Positions 46,696 to 59,579 of a stretch of 64,000 nucleotides of DNA are shown here, piece by piece; position 1 is the first letter of the stretch, and every line of letters begins with the position of its first letter. Both the position numbers and the translations under genes were made by a program. Under the pieces are notes generated by a model. It saw only the letters and a list, made by a program, of their open reading frames with translations. It was not told the origin of the DNA and did no database searches. The stretch is from Elysia chlorotica. Lineage: Eukaryota; Mollusca; Gastropoda; Plakobranchidae. The DNA is taken from assembly GCA_003991915.1 (NCBI GenBank), contig RQTK01000028.1, positions 911,110 to 975,109 of the forward strand, in the 5' to 3' direction.

Positions 46696-46845
46696 GATTC
46701 TAGTCTGCCTTTGTTCTAACCAGTCAAGTTATAGTGACACCAACATAAGATTCAAAGGGGAATAATTGGGAGGGGGGGGGGTCGAACTCTGAGCAACGTA
46801 GTTTGAAGCCTTGTACCCCAATGACTGAGCCACTCACCCCTAGCT
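46696..46845 (-). mobile_element. tRNA-derived SINE, head and part of body
   Basis: Minus strand: GGGTGAGTGGCTCAGTCATTGGG (A-box region), GAGTTCGACCCC (B box), then the body block that reads GTGACACCAACATAAG on the plus strand. Confidence 0.6.
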
Positions 46846-47030
46846 CATTCATCCCAGGCTTTGTCGAACAGAGAACTGTATTGACAGAAGTTATTCTAGT
46901 CCTCCAAAATTTGTCAGACATCCTAACGTGTACCATCTCGTGCAACGAACGAAGCGTAGTAAAATAGGTACATTCAATTATCTGTGCTTCATAATATTGG
47001 GCATGTTGCCTCATAATATTTATGATATAA

Positions 47031-47423
47031 GTGAAAAAGACAATCTCTCTATGTAAAGAAGCATTTACCAAAGTAAAAAACCGCATTTTCACTAACAGAA
47101 ACATAAAGCGTTGCAGCATACTTACTACACGTACTCTACGCGTCTATGTGTGGTCTGTTTTAATGTATGTTATTATGGATCTGAATGCTGTATTTTTCTT
47201 CAAAGACATATTAAAAACCCTACTGGAGCAGCAGAATATAAGTTTTTGCATCAATAGAATTATGAAAGTGCATGGAAAAAAGGGCGAAAATGAAGTAGTA
47301 ATGGATTTCTCGGGATTCAAAAGACTACTACTTAAAGCCATTAAAATAAAGCAGCCAACATTCTTTGGGCATTGGAAACCGAGCAAAATACGATTCTGTA
47401 AACAAATAGATAGAGGGAATTGA
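47031..47423 (+). pseudogene. Non-LTR retrotransposon reverse transcriptase tail, degenerate
   Basis: The 130-codon frame keeps the order CKEAFTKVKN, IFTNRNIK, RTLRVYVWSVLMYV, KDILKTLLE, RIMKV, then KAIKIKQPTFFGHWKPSK. This corresponds to the C-terminal region of RTE-type reverse transcriptases (AKEAF..., YVWSVLLYG..., ...FFGH...), from family knowledge. The Gly/Cys after VLMY and the expected Trp/Arg-rich middle are changed, and no catalytic RT core is present, so it is a relic. Confidence 0.65.
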
Positions 47424-47671
47424 GAGCACCTTGTATGAAGACCGTGCTCATAATACGCAGACAATCTGAATAGTTACACCAAAAAATACAACCTATCAAT
47501 CATTTCACGATGACAACAATACTGATAACAGACAGAAAAAGAGAGTCATGTTCGCTGAGGTCTATTACACTCACGAAACATAAAGGAAGAGACACTGAGA
47601 GACGAGAAGATATTATTATGTGGTTATCGGGTCCTGGGAGGACACGGGTCTGATATCACAGGGGTCACCTT

Positions 47672-47712
47672 CACTCTGTAAGGTCACTGCGGTTGTGAGA
47701 GGTCAGGGGTCA
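47672..47712 (+). promoter_or_regulatory. Cluster of nuclear-receptor half-sites including a DR1
   Basis: GGGTCA at 47672, AGGTCA at 47680, and AGGTCA-G-GGGTCA at 47700-47712, a consensus DR1 as bound by RXR/HNF4-type receptors. CGTCA follows. No start site is recognised nearby, so function is speculative. Confidence 0.3.
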
Positions 47713-48559
47713 CGTCAGTCATGGAACATCCAGATTACGACACACCGACGTAACTTTTCGTGTTGTCCGGTCAGTAACGGATGAGGGAAACCGACAACTT
47801 CAAGTTTCGCCATATTATCAGCTCCTGGTGACTCACATAACAGTTATTTTCCTGGGGCCCAGGGGGGAGGGGGTAGTAAGTGATAATGCTGAACAGAATG
47901 AGTAATTATTCATTAGTGCGCGGCAGACAGATCTAATTGTTATGGTCGCTTTAGGGCTGGGTTTGGCATGCACTTCCGCATTTCACTTGCAAAATACGCT
48001 TAGTGTGGTCGATTTCATGACTGCACACAGAGAGAGTTAGGGATATCAGGAGAGAATTAGAGAGAGATAGATCGACAGAGAGAGAGAGAGAGAGATAGAG
48101 AGAGAGAGAAATATGTAGTTAGGCAGATATAGATACGCAGATAGACAGAGAGGTGATGAAAAACAAGAGAGACAGAATATTATAAAGAAAAGGAGGGACA
48201 GAGAAGACTAAAGGAGACCAATAAAATCTATCCAAAGTTGTATCATCTTACAAACCCAATCATTAAAAAAATAGTTTTGATCTTAAGATTAAACCTTTCG
48301 AGCAGATTATATTTTTACCATAATTATTATATACCGTTGAGGCTTATCAATAACATTTAAAGCGAAAGCGCATCATTCATTTACCCATTAAACGTCAACC
48401 CAAGCCCAGAGCAGTAAAAATATTTCTCAAATACTTTGTATCCACTTGTATGCCTTTTCTCTTCGTTTAACTTTTGGTCGGAGGAAGCAAAACCCTTTTC
48501 CTAATTTTACGTCTTCTATGCCTTAAGATAGAGCCTAGACAGTGATTGAATCACACAGC
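47713..48559. other. Spacer with short GA tract
   Basis: A degenerate GA/GATA stretch is at 48030-48180. No gene. Confidence 0.45.
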
Positions 48560-48685
48560 TGTGTACTTAACTAAGCCTGATACTGATGGCACTGACACCG
48601 ACACAACCAGTAGGAAGAAAACACGACTGCTAAAAAGGGGCTCGAACCATCATCTTTCGATTCGAAAGCGCGCGGTCTACTCTTG
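48560..48685 (-). mobile_element. tRNA-derived SINE, head and part of body
   Basis: Plus-strand text CACTGACACCGACACAACCA GTAGG (body), then GGGGCTCGAACC (reverse B box) and GTAGACCGC (minus-strand A-box side). Confidence 0.75.
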
Positions 48686-48688
48686 GTC

Positions 48689-48776
48689 TACCGCACCCTC
48701 TGAAGAAGGACAGATCTTCAGATACACCACAACCTACTACCGCACCCTCTGAAGAAGGACAGATCTTCAGATACAC
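48689..48776. repeat. 39-bp duplication with 10-bp spacer
   Basis: TACCGCACCCTCTGAAGAAG...AGATACAC occurs twice without a visible difference. The first copy includes the 5' end of the SINE head. Confidence 0.9.
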
Positions 48777-48779
48777 GGA

Positions 48780-49734
48780 CAAGACAATTATTATTGTTAT
48801 AAGTACAAAGCCGTGGTGGCTTACGATGTGTCGTAACAATGTAAGTATAAGAAAGCTTACGGCGAGTCGTAATCTACCGTGATGTTGTACTTACGGCCTA
48901 TAGTATTATTAAGCAGACCTGGAATAGCAGCTCATTTAGCATGTTTACAGAACGTGACGCTCTGTGTGTGGAGCCTAAACGATAAGAGCCTGCTTTGGCT
49001 AGGCCCCCACTTTGGGCCACACGATGCCCGTTATTATCTGGTAAAGGCACTCCTGTGTGAGGACCTATCTGGTTTCGATATTAGGATCAGAATATATTAC
49101 CAGATGGCTGGAAACAATGTCTTTGGTGATTTGACTCATTTCACACGTTCTCTCTCAGAGGGAACCAAGCGATGAGGGGGTGTTTTAGGCATGTGCTAAT
49201 TGAAGTGATGATTGGTTGATTCTTCTGTTAACAGTGGCACCAGTAGCCTTACACATGACACTGTTTTCTTTGCATAGCTAAACGTTAATCCTATGATTCT
49301 TCGTCTTTTATGTTAAACTAAAAAGATTGGGGGAATTTGAAAAACAATTAAGACAATGATAGAGATTTTGTGAATGAATGTAGATGTAGATCTTGATCCC
49401 TCTCAATCTCTTTTATTTTTATTATAGGATTGATTATGATTGTTACAAATGTATAATTTTTTTAATGAAGGAAAATAATTTTAACTTAGTTTTGATTTGA
49501 AGATTGAATTGCATTTCCCAATAGGCCTCCACTATCTAGAACATAATATGGTGGTTTTCTAATCGTGGTAATTACGTGATTGTATTGGCTGTTATTTTGT
49601 TACGAAAGTTACATGATGTGTATAACAATTTTCCCTTTTTGACAAAAGCAATACAAATTTTTTTTGAAAGCTGAAAAAGTAAGATAAGTAATTAAAGCAT
49701 AATTATGTACATTGAAAAAAAAAAAGAAGTCCAA
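48780..49734. other. Spacer, nothing recognised
   Basis: The 98-codon ORF at 48879-49175 has no recognised domain. AT-rich remainder. Confidence 0.4.
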
Positions 49735-49935
49735 CCAATGGCGAGCTGGTGTAAGTAGTTTAGCAGAGGGCTCCCATTCGTGGGGCAGCAAATTTGAAAC
49801 TACAATCGGGCAGATTTATTTGAAGGATTTCTTCGATGCATATCCTACTGGTTTGACCAGTGTCAACATTATGTGACCAACAAAGGCATGTATTTGTGCA
49901 CTGTCTATATATGGCAGCACGTAAAATTGTCAGCT
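49735..49935 (+). mobile_element. tRNA-derived SINE, diverged
   Basis: Head-like GAGCTGGTGTAAGTAGTTTAG and body landmarks GACCAGTGTCAACATTATG and GGCAGCACGTAAAATTGTCA match the family order on the plus strand. Confidence 0.6.
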
Positions 49936-50908
49936 CCAATAGACTTTGAATAAAACAGAGTTCTTGTTTTTCTATACATTATGGGGCATGCGTCATTAAG
50001 TCCCAAGGTTTTTACGATTTGCACGTGTCTATCTACAGACAACATTAGTGTCAAATTATACAATCCAAACCTCTTCGTTAATAGGTGGCAAGCAAAGCTT
50101 CTAAAAATAGAAGCTGCAGTCATAGGTGTAGATTTGCAGTAAGAGTCAAAGCGAGCTCTATCATTAAACTATAAGGCTCAGTTAGGGCACTTTACATTGT
50201 GGCTGATTGTGATAAACTTTAATTGTTATCAAACCATGGGACCAATAACAAAGGGACCAAAAAGAAGATGAAATTACAGTTCTTATCTGTAGCATAACTT
50301 GTTACAGATAAGGCGCTTAGCGGAATGACAGTATCATTATTGCGTAGGGCAGAAGTGTGAACAACGCATGCCTTTAGCATGTAGGGGTGAAATTTTCGGA
50401 TTCCGGGAATTGTTCACATAGTTTGCTTGTGGGTTTGTTTTTTTAGGCTTTAACATGCCACTGACTGATTGAGTTCGGTGCGAAGTGCTCTTTCAAAACA
50501 TGAAAGGCAAGGTGCGTTTGATATTTCAAGTGTATCTGTTAACACCTGCGTTTTTGGTATTTTAGGTTAAGCGAGATTACATACTGCTGTTGTTGCTTTT
50601 TTGTATCATGTGATCAAAATGGAAACATAAAGAAAACAGCAAACAGCTCTATTTTTTCTGTGGTGATGAAAGAAAAGATCAAAGCATACGTCAGCAGTGA
50701 TCTCATCTGATGAACAGGAAGTACGGAGTCACAATGTTTATTATCTTACAGGAAAAAAGAAGGAAATTTTTTCAGTCTACACGTTGTCAACTATAGTCAC
50801 TTAGTAAAATGAAGTATCGGCACTATATTTGAGCGAGTTAAATCTAACAACTACTCTATTAGAAAGTGAGATAAAGATAGTTAAATAGATAGAGAGAGAG
50901 ACAAAGAC

Positions 50909-50912
<4 letters not shown>
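49936..50912. other. Spacer, nothing recognised
   Basis: AT-rich, no defensible feature. Confidence 0.45.

Positions 50913-50913
<1 letters not shown>

Positions 50914-50987
<74 letters not shown>
50914..50987. repeat. (GA)n microsatellite
   Basis: About 36 units, uninterrupted. Confidence 0.97.
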
Positions 50988-50989
<2 letters not shown>

Positions 50990-51233
50990 CATAGAAGTGT
51001 TCAGATTTGTAGAATTATCCTGAAAAAGAAAAACAACTTTGCTATTGTTTTGATTATATCTATCTAGAGTTAGTAAGTACAAAGTGGATGTAGATTTTAA
51101 ACGGCGACTTACAATGACTGTAAAACTATTTAGGTGCAATAGCCGGTCACCTAAACCTAGATCTACGTCCTATTTGTTCATATCGCCACTAAGTATTATG
51201 TTTCACAGTGACCTTGCTCCTTGCCCAGGTTTA

Positions 51234-51780
51234 GAGCTTCCAAGCTTTGAAATATTTCCCCCTTCCTCATTTGGACCTTAAAGGCAAGAGTTGCTTTCTT
51301 TTAATTTACCGATTCTCTTTATCTTATCAGGGTAGGATCATCCAAAATGTTAAACTGAGTTATAGATCTAGTAGGAATAATAACGATGCATCACAATAGC
51401 TTTTGTTATCACGACGACTTTATGTTAGTTACAGCATGCTATGTTGAGACTTGACGCCCGTTACCGTGGCAACCGGTTTGTTGTTGGCATGTCATTATTA
51501 GCTTTGCACCTCGTCCATGTTGATCCCATAACGTGTTGAGGTCAGTGTGACATTCTTACGTATATATATTGTTTAATATCGATAGCTCCTAGGAATTCCA
51601 AGGTTTGAAATATTTCTCCCTGCCGTATCTGGGCCTAAAAGGCAAGAGTTGCTTTCTTTTAATTTACCGATTCTCTTTATCTTATCAGGTTAGGATCATT
51701 CAAAATTTCAAACTGAGTTATAGATCTAAGTAGGAATAATAATAATGCAGCACAATAGCTTTTGTTATGACGACGACTTC
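51234..51780. repeat. Direct duplication of about 190 bp, offset 360 bp
   Basis: 51234-51421 and 51590-51780 share GGCAAGAGTTGCTTTCTTTT, ACCGATTCTCTTTATCTTAT and AGCTTTTGTTAT, with about one change per 12 bases. The spacer between them is unrelated. Confidence 0.9.
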
Positions 51781-52186
51781 ATGAAACCTGCTCGACGGGC
51801 TAAGAAAGATCCACAGGTTTATCATTTTTATGGGTTTTTTTCTGGATTCATGACAATTGTGTTTTTGTACAGCCTGCATTTAATGCTTGTTGATCTTTGT
51901 TGTTAAGAGCGTTGTTTGAGATATATCCCTCTGAAATATGTGTATAATTTATGTACTGTGTACAATCATGTATTGCAATACTGGGTAAGCAAGAACAGGT
52001 GCAAATAATAAATAGAAAATTGAAAACAATGATGAATGTAGCTTTGAGCATTTCAATTACTTAGTTGAGGAACCATTTCTAATAATTATAAGGTTGCTTG
52101 TCTGCCTTTCTGTCTGTCTGTGTGTGAGAATCATTGTCTCAAACCTATGTCTCTGTCTTTCCGTCTTACTCTCTTCCCCCTCTCTC

Positions 52187-52213
52187 TATCCAAAGAGAAA
52201 GAGAAAGAGAGAG

Positions 52214-52283
<70 letters not shown>
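52187..52283. repeat. (GA)n tract before gap
   Basis: Purine tract on the plus strand leading into the gap. Confidence 0.97.
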
Positions 52284-52396
52284 NNNNNNNNNNNNNNNNN
52301 NNNNNNNNNNNNNNNNNNNNNNNNNNNNNNNNNNNNNNNNNNNNNNNNNNNNNNNNNNNNNNNNNNNNNNNNNNNNNNNNNNNNNNNNNNNNNNNN
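52284..52396. other. Assembly gap (113 N)
   Basis: Unsequenced. The flanks change from (GA)n on the left to (CT)n on the right, so the flanks are complementary. Confidence 1.
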
Positions 52397-52416
52397 CCTT
52401 TCCCCTCTCTTCTCTC

Positions 52417-52472
<56 letters not shown>
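52397..52472. repeat. (CT)n tract after gap
   Basis: Pyrimidine tract on the plus strand directly after the gap, complementary to the tract before it. Confidence 0.97.
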
Positions 52473-52476
<4 letters not shown>

Positions 52477-52479
52477 CTG

Positions 52480-53670
52480 CCTCAATCTCTCTCTTTGTCT
52501 CTGCCTGATCTCCTGAGTGTTTGTGTGTGTATATATCATTTTCTGAACCCCCGCCACCTATTCGTTTGTCTGGGCATCTCTCTTTATCTCTCCCACTCTC
52601 TCTTTCTTCGTTGCTCTTTCTCTCATGCCGACTCGCTCAATTTCCATCGCAGTTCGATAAGCCTAGTCGCTTGAACCCCCGCCTCGCGGCTTCGTGACTG
52701 TGTCAGTCTGTCAGGCATGGCACTGCCCTACACTAGCCTACAGTTGGTGACGGTATCCGTCAGGGATAAATAGGATCGAGATTAGCTCTAGATCTAGAGC
52801 CCCCTCGTTTGGAAATTGACCCTTGCTAGCCACAGAGTGTGTGTCACCATCACCAGCTGCTGAGATGTAGTGTTTAAGTTACATACAGGTGAAACAGAAT
52901 CCTCGCTGAGAGCTTTGAAACCTCCACCTCTGTGAAACTGATTTACATCATTAATGTGTTTAGAATTATTGGCGATGAATTCATAGCTTTTATAACATCT
53001 CTTCTCAAATTACAACGTATTATTTATTTTGTTTTCACACCATCAGTTAATACTTAGTGTGAAAAGAATGATACTGGGAATTTGAAATCTCTGACTGTTT
53101 ATCTGTTTGCATCTGTTGTTCTTTTCATAACTTAAATAATTATGCAGGCATTCATATGGTGTAACTCACCTGATTTTTTTTCTCTCTCCTTTTATCATCA
53201 GATCGTTGTGGAATTCGTGGCAAGTTACACATATCTAGGATAGTTCTGTGGACGTTTTTCGCCATCTGATATTACCATTGATCCCTTGCCTTGAAACTAC
53301 AGATTTTAGTTATAGCAAAGACGGTGGTTATAGGGTAGATTTATAAAAGTGAAGTTAAAATTAAGTACATGTAGATCTCGTAAGCATTAATATAATGCGC
53401 TCTGTTGTGTCATTTATAGCTCTAGTATGTAAAGAAAAATAATTTATCATTTTATTTTTAATTATAATGTATTATGGTGTATTTTCCCCTTTCAGAATTT
53501 TTCATTCATTCACATTCATTTTTATATAACACAGTTTTACTAATAAAAATAAAAGTAAAATAGTAACTTCAATTCTAAAAAAAGACTTAGACTTTAAATA
53601 CGAAAGCAAAACATCCTAACACAAACTTTCGATAAAACCTGGAGCTGAGTCAACTCGTGTGGACAACAGA
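52480..53670. other. Spacer upstream of the candidate promoter
   Basis: Contains the 16-bp palindrome GCTCTAGATCTAGAGC at 52785-52800 and otherwise plain AT-rich DNA. No repeat family recognised. Confidence 0.45.
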
Positions 53671-53681
53671 CTGGACTTCTA

Positions 53682-53688
53682 TATATAA
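53682..53688 (+). promoter_or_regulatory. Candidate TATA box
   Basis: TATATAA followed by GG, inside CTTCTATATATAAGGTCTGG. A start of transcription would be expected near 53712. It gains support from the signal-peptide-like exon starting 117 bases later. Confidence 0.4.
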
Positions 53689-53798
53689 GGTCTGGATTAT
53701 CTGTTACAACTTCCACGCGGACTAAGTCTTGAATTCTTGGTGTGGGGGACCTGTTAATCCCATCACATGACCTACCCCAGTTGGGTGGATTAAAGGAG

Positions 53799-53856
53799 AT
53801 GCCTTCCTTTGCTTTCTTTGGATTACTAATCTGTGCAGCGCTCGGAACACTAAATG
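53799..53856 (+). CDS. Candidate first coding exon encoding a signal peptide
   Basis: From the ATG at 53799 the frame reads MPSFAFFGLLICAALGTLN plus the first base of a Gly codon. It then meets TG|GTGAGT at 53857, a consensus 5' splice site, so the intron is in phase 1. A hydrophobic core of about 15 residues right after Met, and a phase-1 intron at the end of the signal peptide, are both typical of secreted animal proteins. A nine-codon upstream ORF (53767-53793) ends five bases before the start. The downstream intron begins with a TTA array, and I could not find the next exon within the window. The protein is unknown. Chance is a real alternative because the exon is so short. Confidence 0.4.
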
Positions 53857-53872
53857 GTGAGTATTTTGCATC

Positions 53873-53893
53873 ATTATTATTATTATTTTTATT

Positions 53894-53959
<66 letters not shown>

Positions 53960-53960
53960 T
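53873..53960. repeat. (TTA)n microsatellite
   Basis: About 27 TTA triplets with a few TTT errors, at the start of the putative intron. Poly-Leu and poly-Ile frames come from it. Confidence 0.97.
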
Positions 53961-54059
53961 TGTTTTCAGTTAAATTGTTATTATAATGCATTTCGTTTAT
54001 GATTTTCTTTCTCGCTATCTATATTTTGCTTTTGTTGTTTATGTCTGTATGTCTAGATA

Positions 54060-54135
54060 TCTGTCCCTCTCTATCTCTCTCTCTCTTGCTTTATCTTTCT
54101 GTGTCTCTCCCTCCCTCCCTCTCTCTGTCTCTGAC

Positions 54136-54184
<49 letters not shown>

Positions 54185-54240
54185 GCCTGTCTGTCTCTCT
54201 CTCTTCCTCTGTCTCTCTGTCTCTCTGTCTCTCTCTCTAA
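54060..54240. repeat. (CT)n / (TCTG)n compound tract
   Basis: CTCT-rich sequence with about 15 TCTG units at 54135-54196. Confidence 0.95.
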
Positions 54241-54539
54241 CTCGTTCTATGTATCTCTCCGTGGATACATAAGGAAAGTTTTTTTTTCGTTTGTTATGTT
54301 ACTGCTGTTTTAAAAAAACATTTTTACGAGTATTTGTTTACATCAACATTGTTGTATTTAAACCCTGTATTCACCTCTTTCATTGCATTTCCTGTTTTTC
54401 TCTTTTCTTTGAACCCTTATTTACTTAACCCAAATAGCAGCACATACGCACTTTAAATAGGATACTTTAAAATTTATTTTCACGTATTTCGAATATCACA
54501 ATCTTTATGAGAAGTGGGATGGGGAGGGTTGACGTCGTT

Positions 54540-54728
54540 GTGTGAAAAAGAAACAGAGAGAGACAGGGAGAGAGAGATAGAGAGAGAGAGACGGAGACAG
54601 AGAAAGAGAGAGGGAGAGAGAGAAGGGGGGAAAGAGAAAATATATCAGAAAAATGAATCAGTTCCCTAGCCTATAAATAACAAACCACCCTTTTTCCTTA
54701 CAATTAAAAAAAAAGAGAGAGAGAGAGA

Positions 54729-54781
<53 letters not shown>

Positions 54782-54868
54782 GGGGGAATGAGAAATATCA
54801 GAACAGCGAAACAGTCCGCTAGCCTAGAAATAACAAACCACCCTTTTTCCTGACAATAAAAAAAAATG
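54540..54868. repeat. GA-rich tandem duplication
   Basis: Two units (54612-54712 and 54770-54868) each have a GA tract, AGAAGGGGG, ATATCAGAA, CTAGCCTA and AAATAACAAACCACCCTTTT. The units differ by several changes. Confidence 0.9.
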
Positions 54869-55550
54869 AAATAAAAAAAAAGAGGAGATGGGTGGGAGGG
54901 GGAAGTTATCCCTCGGATAATTTGTCAAACGCGAAGATTTGATGAAAGGGGCAGCGTTCTCGCAATCCTCTGGTGACCCATTTTCCAGCCAAAGGAGGGA
55001 CATTTTTCTTCCTTTTTTTAAGGAAGGGGAGAGGAGACTCATGAGACAGATAGTTTCTTTTTATTTTAAACATATTGGGCCTTTTGATGTGGCCTGTATT
55101 TATTAGAGTCGACGCAGAAAGGCAAGGTTTCGTGTGGCCAACTTTAAAATTTCTAAATGTAAATTTTGTAATGTTTTTTCAGGCGGTTGAGAGCTCTGCC
55201 TCAGTGCCTCAATAGGAAAATGATCTCATTGGATCAGTTTAGGCCCGACTCATGTGTTTCATATTTATATAACAATGCAGCCTTCAATCAGCATCAATTT
55301 ATTGTATTCTTTCGGAATGTGATCTTTTTTCACTTTCAGGGCAGGTTCAATGACTTTGTAGCAAAAATTGGATAGCTATATTCCATAGAATTTTAAAAGT
55401 TTTTTTTCTCTTGCGAATCTCCATTGTTGCATCAGAAGTTATATGGGTTTAAGCGTGGGCAGTAGACGTAGACACACAATGTATGGCAGTTTTAACGGAG
55501 CCAGCGTCAGTGCAAACAAAAAAAAGATGAACAATTTCAGCTTTCTAAGA
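54869..55550. other. Spacer, nothing recognised
   Basis: Minus-strand ORF 54824-55042 and plus-strand ORF 55187-55375 lack motifs. No gene called. Confidence 0.4.
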
Positions 55551-55920
55551 AGGAAGGACTGCGCTGAGTCCCCAACACCCCCGCAATACAGAATTTGCGT
55601 TTCACTCGGCAAAAACCAATAACATAATGAAGTCACTATTGCGTGTTTCTCATCGCACATTAGCTCTGTAGATCAAGGAAAAATCTATGATTGAATGCGG
55701 GTGCAGGTGTCCTTTTCTATTGCCTTCGCTGTTGCGATACATCCTGTTTTCGAAATTCTTCTATCTAATGATAAGAAGCTAGGATTGCGTTGAGTCATCA
55801 ACACCCCCACAATACAGAATTTGCGTTTCATTCGCCTTAAATTAATGACATAATGAAGTCACTATTGCATAATGTTAAAAAGCGAGTATTGCGTTGAGTC
55901 ATCAACACCCCCACAATACC
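55551..55920. repeat. Three partial repeats of a roughly 95-bp sequence
   Basis: 55551-55645, 55777-55870 and 55884-55920 share GCGTTGAGTCATCAACACCC (or a variant) and CAATAC. The first two continue with AGAATTTGCGTTTCA and ATAATGAAGTCACTATTGC. Confidence 0.9.
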
Positions 55921-56215
55921 TCTGACGAAGATTTAAAACCCTTAAACTTTTAGGTTTTCTCTCTACTGCCTATGAATAGAAGGATTTGAAAGAAGATAGA
56001 CACGAATGTGGGTTAATTCGGGTCAGTTTGAACCCTGCCGTATGACTAGGTCTAGCTGCTGAGGTTTCGCATGGACAATTGATTATCTTCGCTCCTATTC
56101 CTGTCCCAAGCCTGGCGTCACACGCGGAGGGTTGGTTAACCCCAAGCCCAAGCGTTCTATCACGTTTGAAACACCCCACCCCCTCGTTTCTTATTTCCTG
56201 ATTGTTTGCTTTTTT
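55921..56215. other. Spacer, nothing recognised
   Basis: No defensible feature. Confidence 0.45.
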
Positions 56216-56315
56216 AATTAAAGCGGAAAATACATTAAGTTTGAACCATAAAATTTATGAACTTTTAAAATTAAAGCGGAAAATACATTAAGTTTGAACC
56301 ATAAAATTTATGAAC
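56216..56315. repeat. Tandem duplication, period 53 bp
   Basis: Two apparently identical 47-bp copies starting AATTAAAGCGGAAAATACAT, separated by TTTTAA. Confidence 0.95.
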
Positions 56316-56742
56316 GTTGCACATTTTCAACTGCGCAGTACAATTTGCCTCAACGATTTGAAAAGAAAAGTTAGAATAATCCGTGAGAAATGAAGTCTGA
56401 CATTGTCAAAATGTGAAATGCCATCAATGTTTTTTAATGATCACTCTAGTGATAAAGTTACTTTTTTCAACCATCCAACAACAATGATAACAAAAACAAT
56501 AACAACAACAACAACTACAGCATAAACTCATTGCACTTCACTGCTTTTCCCTTAAGGAATACTTATTCCAATATAGGAACTGCATTTTCCTTAATGCAAG
56601 AAAAGGTTGTGGTGCCACGCGTAAAGAAAGAAATCAGTCTAAACAAGAGGGAATCAAGAAACAAAGAGAGGTTAAAAAAGAGATATCACAATATGCATTT
56701 TTTTACTGGTTTAGATTTCTAAGAGAAGGAGATAGAGAGAAA

Positions 56743-56794
<52 letters not shown>

Positions 56795-57098
56795 GAGGGG
56801 GTATTTGATGAAGATCATTTTAAGCCATTAACGCTCTATGTGTGTTGAGTCAATTTTTCATCTTAATTATTCCTAATTCCTCTAAAAGAATAGCCCATTG
56901 AGGAATCGCGCTAAGTGGCAGCCGTTTTAGTTTCTTTCATCGATTTAAAAGTTAACCCGACCCATATTTAAAGACTGGAGATAGGTACTTTTCTATTTCA
57001 TTAAAAATCTATATATAAGTTACCTTTCTATCGCTAATTGTACTTGCAGACTATTCCTCTCTTAAAAGCTTTCTTTGGTTCTGTATAATATGCTTATT
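56316..57098. other. Spacer with a GA tract
   Basis: A GA tract is at 56744-56786. A short ORF upstream (56531-56722) is Lys/Arg-rich without motifs. Confidence 0.45.
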
Positions 57099-57099
57099 A

Positions 57100-58387
<1,288 letters not shown>

Positions 58388-58422
<35 letters not shown>

Positions 58423-58623
58423 CTGGAGAGAGGGCGGATCTCTTTATCTCTCTATTTCTCTCTCTATCTTTCCCCCTCTGTCTTTGTCGCTGTCTATCTG
58501 TCTATATTACCCTGTCTCATTCTTTTTCTCTCTTTCTCTCTCTCTTTGTCTCTTTCTTTCTTTTTTTCTCTTTCTGTCTCTTTGTTTATCCTCTCTGTGT
58601 CTCTGCCTCTGTCAGTCTCTGTC

Positions 58624-58658
<35 letters not shown>

Positions 58659-58675
58659 GACTCTCTCTCTCTTTC

Positions 58676-58723
<48 letters not shown>

Positions 58724-58735
58724 CCTCTCTGAGTT
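58388..58735. repeat. (CA)n, CT-rich and (TCTG)n compound low-complexity region
   Basis: (CA)n at 58388-58420, degenerate CTTT/TCTC text, about eight TCTG units at 58625-58658, then (CT)n. Confidence 0.95.
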
Positions 58736-58993
58736 AACGTTTACTAGATTCCTTCTGAGGGATATTACACGACGGAACACAGACATGCTTTTATAGCTAA
58801 GGTACTGAGAACAGCGACAAAGTAGACCTACACGCCCGAAGTAGCATCAATGCAGATGCCAAATTTAGACGTCTAAATTTAAATCCTCTTTGTTCATAGC
58901 AACCCATCATGTAGCTGCATATTTCATCACGTTTACGATAAATCTTCTCCTTCTCTCAAATTATATTTTTTTTTCTGCTTTTCTCCTCCTCCT

Positions 58994-58996
<3 letters not shown>

Positions 58997-59034
<38 letters not shown>

Positions 59035-59070
59035 CCCTCCCCATCTCTCCTTCCCTCCATCTCTCTGCCT
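58997..59070. repeat. (CT)n tract
   Basis: About 16 CT units followed by CCCTCC-rich text. Confidence 0.95.
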
Positions 59071-59528
59071 CTCTCCTCTCATTCAGACTGTACTAACTTT
59101 TGTATTTGTATTATTCACCTAATCAGAACCAATGCTCATTAGTTCTGTAGCCGATCGAAGTGCCACACACCACTGAAACAAAACAAACCACACTTTCACC
59201 CATTATATCTGTATCTGCAATAATTAGCAATCCCTGAATCGCGCGATGACATAACAATGAATGAATTGGCCAGAGATAAACGTATTTTCGAAGACTTCTC
59301 AGACCTATTTGTTTAACGCGATTACCTGAGTATAAGTCCGGGGAAGAATAGACTATTTAAAGAAAACAAACTAGTGGAGAGTAAATTGGTGTACTGAGGT
59401 TTGCAGCCGGTGGCAAGGACAAGTATGATCGATAAATTTAACACGGGGTAGCGGCAACAACTTACGCCACAACGATTTTTATAATTTGTTTCTCTCAGCT
59501 ATAAGAGCGGGTAGTGGGCGCGTGAGGT
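59071..59528. other. Spacer, nothing recognised
   Basis: No defensible feature. Confidence 0.45.
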
Positions 59529-59579
59529 GGGGTTGGGGTGGGGTTTGCGGTGGATGTTGGGGGTTTGGGGGTGGGGGGG
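59529..59579 (+). other. G-quadruplex-capable G-rich segment
   Basis: Six G-runs of four to seven bases lie within 51 bp (59529, 59535, 59540, 59559, 59567, 59573) with loops of one to three bases inside each group. This satisfies the usual G4 pattern on the plus strand. Confidence 0.75.
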
